Shown: positions 54,951 to 64,000 of the stretch, one piece after another
How positions within the stretch are numbered: position 1 is the first letter of the stretch
Layout: each line of letters opens with the position of its first letter
From: CANKJK01 sp964400405
Lineage (GTDB): Bacteria; Acidobacteriota; Vicinamibacteria; Vicinamibacterales; UBA2999
Assembly: GCA_964400405.1 (NCBI GenBank)
Contig: CAYNUO010000008.1
Location: forward strand, 1-64,000
Direction: 5' to 3'
DNA length: 64,000 nucleotides
The notes under the pieces: generated by a model
The model's input: the letters and a program-made list of their open reading frames with translations, nothing else
Told to the model about the DNA's origin: nothing
Database searches by the model: none
Position numbers and translations under genes: made by a program

Positions 54951-55723
54951 GAGAACCGCCGCTGCACCAGGGTCAGCACCCACGGCGCGTGGCGCGCCAC
55001 AAACGCGATGACGCGATTCGCCCGGCCCGGCACGTGCACGGAGGCGCCCGCCATCACCGCCTGGTAGCCGGCGCGGGCCACCGTGTCGGCATCCAGCCAC
55101 ATGATCGACGGCAGCTTGCTGACGGACGCGCGCGTGCCGGTGACGTCGTGAAACTCCGAGAGCGTGAACCCTGGGCAGAGCGCCGTGACGTGTACGTTCC
55201 CGCCGCGCACTTCTTCGGAGAGCGCCTCGGAGAAGCGCATGACGAACGCCTTGGACGCCGGATAGAGCGTGTGACCGGCCGGCGCCGGAATCAGACCGGC
55301 CAGCGACGACACGTTGATGATGCGCCCGTAGCCCCGTTCGATCATGCCGGGCAGCAGCCGGTAGGTCAGCTCGACGACGGCCGCGATGAGGATCTGGAGC
55401 AGGCCGCGCTGCTGCTCCCAGCCCGGCGTCGTGAGCAGGCCCGGCACGCCGTAGCCGGCGTTGTTGACGAGCGCGTCCACCGTGAGCCCCCGGGCCGTCA
55501 GCTCCGCGCAGAGTGCCGCCGCGCCGTCCGGCGCCGCAAGGTCGTTGGTAATGACGTGGGCCACGATTCCGTGCCGTGCCGTCAGGTCAGCGGCCAGCGA
55601 CTCCAGGCGGTCCGTCCGCCGAGCCGTCAGGATCAGGTCGAAACCGTGCGCGGCGAACACCTCCGCGAAGGCCGCGCCGATGCCGGCCGAGGCGCCCGTG
55701 ATGAGGCAGGTTCGCCTGGTCAC
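54926..55723 (-). CDS. Short-chain dehydrogenase/reductase
   Basis: The 265-residue classical SDR has the cofactor motif TGASAGIGAAFAEVFAA, NNAGYG, the serine in INVSSLAGLI and the catalytic pair in LYPASKAFVM (Tyr-x3-Lys). Arg residues after the first beta-strand suggest NADP. Resemblance is to the general DltE/YqjQ-like group; the substrate is unknown. GTG 55723 lies 1 nt after the RlmI stop, so the genes are probably cotranscribed. Confidence 0.9.
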   Translation of the reverse strand: MTRRTCLITGASAGIGAAFAEVFAAHGFDLILTARRTDRLESLAADLTARHGIVAHVITNDLAAPDGAAALCAELTARGLTVDALVNNAGYGVPGLLTTPGWEQQRGLLQILIAAVVELTYRLLPGMIERGYGRIINVSSLAGLIPAPAGHTLYPASKAFVMRFSEALSEEVRGGNVHVTALCPGFTLSEFHDVTGTRASVSKLPSIMWLDADTVARAGYQAVMAGASVHVPGRANRVIAFVARHAPWVLTLVQRRFSWAYRKTH

Positions 55724-55724
55724 G

Positions 55725-56891
55725 TCAGTCGAGGCGCCGCAGGATGAAGCACTTCAGGTAGTGCGTCTCCGGCACGCCCAGCAGCACCGGATGGTCGCGG
55801 CCCTGCATGCGCTTCTCCACGATGCTGACCGGCACGCCGCTGTCGATCGACGCCTCGTGCAGCACGGCCTCGAACATCGGCTCAGTCACGTTGTAGGAAC
55901 AACTGCACGTCACGAGGTGGCCGCCAGGGGTCAGCAGGCGCATCGCCCGCAGGTTGATCTCCTTGTAGCCCGCCATCGCATTCGGCACCGACGCCTTGTT
56001 CTTGGCAAAGGCCGGCGGGTCCAGCACGATCGTGTCAAAGCGCTCGCCCGCCTTCTCGAGCCGGCGCAGCTCGTCGAACAGGTTCGCTTCGATCGCCTCG
56101 ACGTTCGCGATGCCGTTCCGCCGGGCATTGGCCGCCACACGGACCACCGCATCCTCCGAGATGTCGATCGCCAGCACGTCCTCGCACGCCGGGGCCAGCC
56201 GCAGCGCGAAGCCGCCGTTGTAGCTGCAGCCGTCGAGGCACCGCCCCCTCGCGTAGCGCAGTGCCGCCTCGCGGTTCTCGCGCTGATCGAGGAAGAGGCC
56301 CGTCTTCTGCCCGGTCCACACGTTGACGTCGTACTCCACCGGACCTTCACGGACGAGGATCGACTCGGGCACCTCGCCCTGCAGCAGGCGCACCTCCTGC
56401 GGAAGGCCCTCGAGCGCCCGCACCTTCGGGTCGTTCCTCGCCAGAATCCCGGCGGGTTGCAGCCGGGCCGCGAGCAGGCCGGTGAGCATCGGCAGCAGCC
56501 GGTCGACACCCTGCGAGAGCGCCTGGACGACCAGATAGTCGCCGTAGCGGTCCACGACCAGTGACGGGGTCAGGTCCGCCTCGCCATTCACGAGCCGGTA
56601 CGCCGTCCCGTCAATCCGCAGGCGCTCGCGGAACGTGATGGCCGCATCCAGCCGCCGCTGCCACAGGGCCTCGTCGGCCACCGCTTCGCCGCGCGTCAGC
56701 ATCCGCAGCGTGATCTGGGACTGGTCGCTGAAAAGCGCCTGGCCCAGCACCTGCTGCCTGGAGCTGAGCACGGTGACGGTCTGCCCGGCCTCCGCGTCGG
56801 CCTCGGCAACGTCGGACCTGTAGATCCACGGGTGGCCGGCGAGCAGGCGCTGCTCGCCCTTGCGATTGATCAGGGCGTAGGGTGTGGTCAT
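55725..56891 (-). CDS. rlmI: Class I SAM-dependent rRNA methyltransferase, RlmI-like
   Basis: The 388-residue product has an N-terminal PUA domain (GEQRLLAGHPWIYRSDVAE), an RNA-binding middle region and a C-terminal methyltransferase domain with DGCSYNGGFALRLA, the motif LDPPAFAKNKASV and CSCSYNVTEP. This is the RlmI layout, which makes m5C1962 in 23S rRNA; a close family member could modify another cytosine. ATG 56891 is divergent from glyA across about 100 bp. RlmI, SDR, M1 peptidase and DinB genes form one minus-strand string. Confidence 0.88.
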   Translation of the reverse strand: MTTPYALINRKGEQRLLAGHPWIYRSDVAEADAEAGQTVTVLSSRQQVLGQALFSDQSQITLRMLTRGEAVADEALWQRRLDAAITFRERLRIDGTAYRLVNGEADLTPSLVVDRYGDYLVVQALSQGVDRLLPMLTGLLAARLQPAGILARNDPKVRALEGLPQEVRLLQGEVPESILVREGPVEYDVNVWTGQKTGLFLDQRENREAALRYARGRCLDGCSYNGGFALRLAPACEDVLAIDISEDAVVRVAANARRNGIANVEAIEANLFDELRRLEKAGERFDTIVLDPPAFAKNKASVPNAMAGYKEINLRAMRLLTPGGHLVTCSCSYNVTEPMFEAVLHEASIDSGVPVSIVEKRMQGRDHPVLLGVPETHYLKCFILRRLD

Positions 56892-56976
56892 GGATGGGAC
56901 CCACTATGGTGTCACGGGGACGACGCGCCGACGATGCGACACAGTCCGCCACCCTCCCCGGGTCCGGAGCATTGGG

Positions 56977-56982
56977 TACAAT
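56977..56982 (+). promoter_or_regulatory. -10-like TACAAT upstream of glyA
   Basis: TACAAT ends 10 nt before ATG 56993. No -35 consensus and no Shine-Dalgarno are visible, so a near-leaderless mRNA is likely. Confidence 0.5.
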
Positions 56983-56992
56983 CGGGGTTCTC

Positions 56993-58264
56993 ATGTCCGA
57001 CACCCTTGCCCGCATGCAGCGCTCCCTGGCCGCGTTCGACCCCGACATCGCGCAGGCCATCCAGCACGAAACCCACCGCCAGGCCGACGGCCTGGAGCTG
57101 ATCGCGTCCGAGAACTTCGTCAGTTCGGCGATTCTCGAAGCCGCCGGCTCGGTGATGACGAACAAGTACGCCGAGGGCTACCCCGGCAAGCGCTACTACG
57201 GGGGCTGCGAGTTCGTCGACGTCGCCGAGTCGCTGGCGATCAGCCGCGCGAAGGCGCTCTTCGGCGCCGACCACGCCAACGTGCAGCCGCATTCGGGTGC
57301 GCAGGCGAACACGTCGGTGTTCCTCGCCATGCTGAAGCCGGGCGACACGATCATGGGCATGAACCTCGCCCACGGCGGCCACCTGACGCACGGCCACCCG
57401 CTGAACTTCTCGGGCAAGTTCTTCAACATCGTCCCCTACGGCGTGCGCCAGGACGACGAGCGGATCGACTACGACGAGCTCGAGCGGCTCGCGCACGAGC
57501 ACAAGCCGAAGCTGATCGTCGTGGGCGCGAGCGCCTACCCGCGCGTGATCGACTTCGCCCGCATCGCCAAGGTGGCCCAGGCCGTCGGCGCGCCGATGAT
57601 GACCGACATGGCCCACATCGCGGGCCTGGTCGCCGGCGGCGTGCACCCGAGCCCCGTGCCGCACTCGGACTTCGTGACGTCGACCACGCACAAGACGCTG
57701 CGCGGACCGCGCTCGGGTCTCGTGCTGTGCCGGGAGAAATACGCCAAGGACCTCGACCGGGCGCTCTTCCCCGGCGTGCAGGGCGGCCCGCTCATGCACA
57801 TCATCGCGGCCAAGGCCGTGTGCTTCAAGGAAGCGGCCGAGCCGGCGTTCAAGGAATACGCGAAGCAGGTCGTCGCCAATGCGGCCGCGCTCGCGAAGAC
57901 GCTGAGCGGCCACGGCTTCCGGCTCGTCAGCGGCGGCACGGACAATCACCTGATGCTGGTGGACGTCTTCAGCAAGGGCATCACCGGCAAGGCGGCCGAG
58001 GCCGCGCTCGGCAAGGCCGCGATCACGGTCAACAAGAACGCGATCCCGTTCGACAAGAACCCGCCGATGACGGCCAGCGGCATCCGCGTCGGCACGCCCG
58101 CCATGACGACGCGCGGCATGCAGGAAGCCGAGATGGTGCAGATCGGCGACCTGATTGCGCGCGTGCTCGCCTCACCCGACGACGACACGGCCATCGCCGC
58201 CGTGAAGACGGAGGTCGAGACGCTGTGCCGGCGCTTCCCGCTCTACCCGGAACGCCAGCAGTAG
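56993..58264 (+). CDS. glyA: Serine hydroxymethyltransferase
   Basis: This 423-residue PLP enzyme interconverts serine and glycine with transfer of the hydroxymethyl group to tetrahydrofolate. Motifs include ASENFVSSAILEAAGSVMTN, YYGGCEFVDVAE, NVQPHSGAQANTSVF, TDMAHIAGLVAGGVHP and the PLP-lysine site STTHKTLRGPRSG. ATG 56993 begins the conserved N-terminus (MSDTLARMQRSLAAFDPDI); upstream in-frame starts fall in the promoter region and are rejected. Confidence 0.97.
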   Translation: MSDTLARMQRSLAAFDPDIAQAIQHETHRQADGLELIASENFVSSAILEAAGSVMTNKYAEGYPGKRYYGGCEFVDVAESLAISRAKALFGADHANVQPHSGAQANTSVFLAMLKPGDTIMGMNLAHGGHLTHGHPLNFSGKFFNIVPYGVRQDDERIDYDELERLAHEHKPKLIVVGASAYPRVIDFARIAKVAQAVGAPMMTDMAHIAGLVAGGVHPSPVPHSDFVTSTTHKTLRGPRSGLVLCREKYAKDLDRALFPGVQGGPLMHIIAAKAVCFKEAAEPAFKEYAKQVVANAAALAKTLSGHGFRLVSGGTDNHLMLVDVFSKGITGKAAEAALGKAAITVNKNAIPFDKNPPMTASGIRVGTPAMTTRGMQEAEMVQIGDLIARVLASPDDDTAIAAVKTEVETLCRRFPLYPERQQ

Positions 58265-58290
58265 CGTCGAGAGGACCGCAGCGGACTGCC

Positions 58291-58422
58291 CGACCGGGTG
58301 GGTGGGACTCTCACTTCCCGACACCGGTTGGAGTCGCACATCTCAGCATTCGCTGCCGACCGGTGCTGTGTGAAATTACACAGCCACGCTGTCGGGAAGT
58401 GAGAGTCCCACCCGCCCGGTCG
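58291..58422. repeat. Long inverted repeat forming a branched palindromic element
   Basis: Arms of 33 bp (58291-58323 and 58390-58422) are complementary with one difference that still allows a G-U pair. The 66-bp interior contains two further hairpins: ACCGGT (58323-58328) with ACCGGT (58359-58364), enclosing CAGC/GCTG, and CTGTGT (58366-58371) with ACACAG (58378-58383). The whole could fold as a cloverleaf. It sits in the 180-bp gap after glyA, on the far side of which the DUF2892 gene ends. No transposase or evident target-site duplication is present. Confidence 0.85.
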
Positions 58423-58444
58423 AGCACTTGCCGCGGTCGGGGCG

Positions 58445-58632
58445 CTAGCCTTGAAGGCCGGCCTTCCGCAGGATCGCCATCATCGGGCACCAGTTCGTGA
58501 AGGCCGACTGGAACAGGTTCAGCCCGACGAACAGCGTGAACCAGTAGAAGTTGGGGTGCACGTACATCCCCGCCAGCACGCTGGCCGCCACGAACCCTCC
58601 GCCAATCAGGCGGATTGCGCGATCGACGTTCA

Positions 58633-58633
<1 letters not shown>
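58445..58633 (-). CDS. DUF2892 (YgaP-like) small membrane protein
   Basis: The 62-residue protein has two hydrophobic segments (LIGGGFVAASVLAGMYV and FYWFTLFVGLNLFQSAF) and the conserved NWCPMMAILRKAG motif with a cysteine, as in DUF2892/YgaP membrane tails. ATG 58633 overlaps the RND stop (TGATG), so it is translationally coupled to the efflux genes. Function in that context is unknown; family members are often linked to sulfur metabolism. Confidence 0.87.
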
Positions 58634-61557
<2,924 letters not shown>

Positions 61558-61558
<1 letters not shown>

Positions 61559-62718
61559 CAGCGCCCCCCTGTCTGAACCGGCTGACCGTCGGTGAGCCCG
61601 GTCGGCGGCGCCACCACGACGCGGTCGCCGGCGGCGAGTCCGGCCGCCACCACGTTGCCGCGCGTCTCCACGAGGCGGACGCGTGCCACGCCGTTCTCCA
61701 CGACGAACACCGACGTGATCTGTCCGCGGCGAACCAGCGCGCCGTCAGGCAGCACCAGCGCCGTCTGCGACGCGCCAGGCACGCGTACCCGCGCGAACTG
61801 GCCGGAGGTCAGGCCCGCCGTCGCGGGCACGCCGACCTTCACGAGGAACGCACGCGCATCGACGTCGATCGCCCGCGCCACTTCCTCCACACGCCCGGCG
61901 AGCGGCGCGGCACCGGCCAGCCCATCCACCACCACTTCGACGTCCGTCCGGGGGGCCAGCGCCGCCACGCGCGCTTCGTCCACCTTCACGTGCACGCGGA
62001 AGCCACCGCTGCCATCCAGCCGCAGAAGGGGCACGCCCGGCATCGCCATCGCGCCCGGCTCCACAAGTCGCTCGGTGACGACACCCGCAAACGGGGCCGT
62101 GAGCGTGGCGAAGCCGGCCGCCACCTGCGCGGCCTCCGCCGCCGCGCCGGCCGCCGTCGCACCCTGTTTCGCCTGCGCGACACGCGCATCCGCTGCCTTC
62201 AGGCGGGCGTCCGCGGCGGCCAGCATCGCCACCGCCTCGTCCAGCTCCTGCCGCGTGGCCGACTTCTTTCCCTCGAGCGCCTGCACCCGGCCGTGGGACG
62301 CCCGTGCGAGCGTCAGTGCCGCCTCGGCAGCGCGCCGTTCGGCTTCGGCTGCCTGCACGCCCTCCCCGGCTGCCTGCGCCGCCGCACTTGCGCTGCGGCT
62401 GCCCGCGGCCAGGTCCGCACCGTCCAGCACCACCAGCACCTGGCCGGCCTGCACGCGATCCCCTGCCTGCACCCGCACCTCGCGCACCTGGGCGACGACA
62501 CGCGCCGCCACCGCCGCGGACGTGCGCGCCACCACCGTGCCGCCCAGCTCCGTCGTCGCGGCCACGGCCTGTTCGGCGATCACCGCCGTACGCACGGCCA
62601 CGAGCGCGGCGCTGACGGCCGCGTCAGGCGTATGCCGGTCCGCCGAGCAACCGGCCGCCACGACACCCGCGGCAAGACCCGCCGTCAGCACGCCTGCTGT
62701 CCATCCCCTGCGCGTCAT
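61558..62718 (-). CDS. RND efflux periplasmic adaptor (membrane-fusion) lipoprotein
   Basis: The predicted protein has 386 residues. A lipobox-like VVAAGC in the signal peptide suggests lipid anchoring at Cys 24. A biotinyl-lipoyl-like half-motif (VREVRVQAGDRVQAGQVLVVLDGADL), a long Ala-rich helical hairpin (about residues 105-190) and the second half (GFATLTAPFAGVVTERLVEPG) follow, then a beta-barrel and membrane-proximal domain. It links the RND pump to the TolC-type duct. ATG 62718 overlaps the TolC stop as TGATG; GTG 62721 is an alternative. Confidence 0.92.
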
Positions 62719-63992
62719 CACTCTCTCCCCAGCGCGCGATCCAGCGCCGCCCGTGCGATCACCACGTCCGCCGCGGCCGCGGCATCCGCCGCTTCCGCAT
62801 CAACCACCAGTTCCGCCGCGTTCAGCAGCGCCACACTCTCGGCGAGTCCCTGCTCGTAGCGGTCGCGCACAATGCGCCGGCTCTCCACGGCCTGCGCGAC
62901 AGCCGACCGCCCCGCCGCCTCGGCCGCCAGCGCGGCGTCCAGACGGGCCCGTGCGGCCACAACGTCCACGCGCGCGGCCAGCTCCGCCTGCTGCCGCTCG
63001 GCGGCCCGCGCCTCGGTCTCCGCCTTCGCCGCCGCCAGCTGCGCCCGATCCGCGCCGCCACGGAACACATTCACGCGGCCCATCACGCCGACGACCCAGC
63101 TCGGTGAGCGCGTGGCCCACGAGCCGCCGTTGGCTTCCCAACCCGCCTGTGCCACCACCTGCGGGAGAAACGCGGCCCGGGCGCGCTCCACATCGGCCGC
63201 CGCCAGCGCTTCCCGCGCACGCGCGAGCCGGACGTCGGGCCGGGCGGCCACGTCGTTCCCGGTGACAGGCGCGGGAGCAGGAGCCAGTGCGGCCACCTCC
63301 GTGGGCGCCTCCACCGGCTCCCCCACCAGCGCGTTGAGCTGCGCCCGGGCCACCGTTTCATCGGCCGCCGCACGCGCCATTCGGGCGCGCATGCGTGCCA
63401 CGAGCACGTCGAACTGGAGGACGTCCGACTCGGTAGCACGCCCGGCATCGCGCCGATGGCCCGCACGCTCGCGGTCGGCGATCGCCGCGTCGAGCGCCTG
63501 GTCCGCGGCGCGGCGCAAGGCTGTCGAGACCAGCAGGCCCGCCCAGGCCTCGGTAACCGCGAGGCGCAGGTCCACCTGCACGGCGCCCCGCGCCACGCCG
63601 GCCATCTCGGCGGCCAGACGCGCCGATCGAACGGCGGCGTTCGTGGCGGGAGTGAAGAGCGGCTGCTCCACCGTCACGCCCAGTCGCAGGTTGTTCGTGG
63701 CAGGCGGGTGATTCAGATAGTCGAGCGCGAAGTTCTCGGCCAGGAAGCGGCGCTGCGCGAGCAGCGAGCCGAAGACATAGACGGGCTGATTGCCGCGCTG
63801 CCAGCTCTCGGTCACATCCGCCGACGGCAGCCGGCCCGCCTCCGCCGCCGCGACCCGCTCCGTGGCGGCCCGCACCGCCGCCGCGGCCGCGACCGTCGAG
63901 GGATGCGTCGCACGGGCACGCCGCACCGCGTCATCCAGCGTGAGGGGCGCCGCCGACGCGGAACCGGCCAGAAGGAGCACAGCTAAAGCCAT
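62718..63992 (-). CDS. TolC family outer-membrane efflux protein (start possibly beyond the window)
   Basis: The visible 424 residues contain a signal-like segment (ALAVLLLAGSASAAPLTLDD) and two TolC-type repeats with long coiled-coil helices (for example HPSTVAAAAAVRAATERVAA and GLAESVALLNAAELVVDAEA). It would form the exit duct for the adjacent RND pump. ATG 63992 gives a signal peptide without the usual basic residues, and the window ends 8 nt upstream, so the true start is probably outside. The gene is first in the tolC-adaptor-RND-DUF2892 operon. Confidence 0.9.
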   Translation of the reverse strand: MALAVLLLAGSASAAPLTLDDAVRRARATHPSTVAAAAAVRAATERVAAAEAGRLPSADVTESWQRGNQPVYVFGSLLAQRRFLAENFALDYLNHPPATNNLRLGVTVEQPLFTPATNAAVRSARLAAEMAGVARGAVQVDLRLAVTEAWAGLLVSTALRRAADQALDAAIADRERAGHRRDAGRATESDVLQFDVLVARMRARMARAAADETVARAQLNALVGEPVEAPTEVAALAPAPAPVTGNDVAARPDVRLARAREALAAADVERARAAFLPQVVAQAGWEANGGSWATRSPSWVVGVMGRVNVFRGGADRAQLAAAKAETEARAAERQQAELAARVDVVAARARLDAALAAEAAGRSAVAQAVESRRIVRDRYEQGLAESVALLNAAELVVDAEAADAAAAADVVIARAALDRALGRE

Positions 63993-64000
63993 GTATCCAA

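Overview
The window is about 64 kb of GC-rich DNA from a diderm (Gram-negative type) bacterium. LptD, TonB/ExbB/ExbD, a TolC-type exit duct and lipoprotein-processing genes show the outer membrane. Gene style and content (secreted carboxypeptidase-regulatory-like proteins, a divergent membrane pyrophosphatase, many GTG starts, tight TGATG/GTGA/ATGA overlaps) suggest an acidobacterium, perhaps Vicinamibacter-like. That placement is inference. Three runs of exactly 100 N are scaffold gaps. Two of them have the same 55 bp on both sides, the signature of a de Bruijn graph assembly with k=55, so this is a draft, probably metagenome-derived, scaffold.

Layout. 1-3.7 kb: end of ileS, then lspA, lgt, rluD and a NUDIX hydrolase in one overlapping operon. 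3.7-10.1 kb: Lon (split by a collapsible gap), a DksA/TraR-like zinc-finger protein, L28, RidA and a bifunctional Rel; stringent-response and proteostasis genes sit together. 10.2-14.6 kb: a TPR lipoprotein, a stand-alone receiver protein and a tonB-exbB-exbD-exbD energising module. 14.7-22.9 kb (minus strand): membrane pyrophosphatase, DUF502 protein, UppP, SecF, SecD, YajC, Tgt. 22.9-29.1 kb: Ddl, a secreted TPR protein, two tiny Lys/Ala-rich peptides, a HEAT-cyclophilin lipoprotein and a deoxynucleoside kinase. 29.1-39.1 kb (plus strand): accD, folC, lptD, a nucleotide-sugar cassette (rmlA-, rmlC-, rmlB- and rmd-like) and three small exported proteins. 39.2-46.6 kb: thiC under a TPP riboswitch, pepT, an exported cupin protein, thioredoxin 2, a small membrane protein, a methyltransferase with a collapsible gap, and Kup. 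46.7-52.1 kb: two long tandem paralogues with a carboxypeptidase-regulatory-like domain, a c-type heme motif and a propeller-like region, then the remnant of a third copy, a small cytochrome c and a DUF1330 protein. 52.1-58.3 kb: DinB-like protein, M1 aminopeptidase, SDR, RlmI-like methyltransferase, GlyA. 58.3-64 kb: a 132-bp structured palindrome and a tolC-adaptor-RND-DUF2892 efflux operon containing a true sequence gap.

The strongest candidate for an undescribed system is the 46.7-52.1 kb periplasmic cytochrome/propeller locus. Next are the structured palindrome at 58291-58422 and the two Lys/Ala-rich micro-proteins at 25.8-26.1 kb. I saw no rRNA, tRNA, CRISPR array, integrase, transposase or prophage gene.
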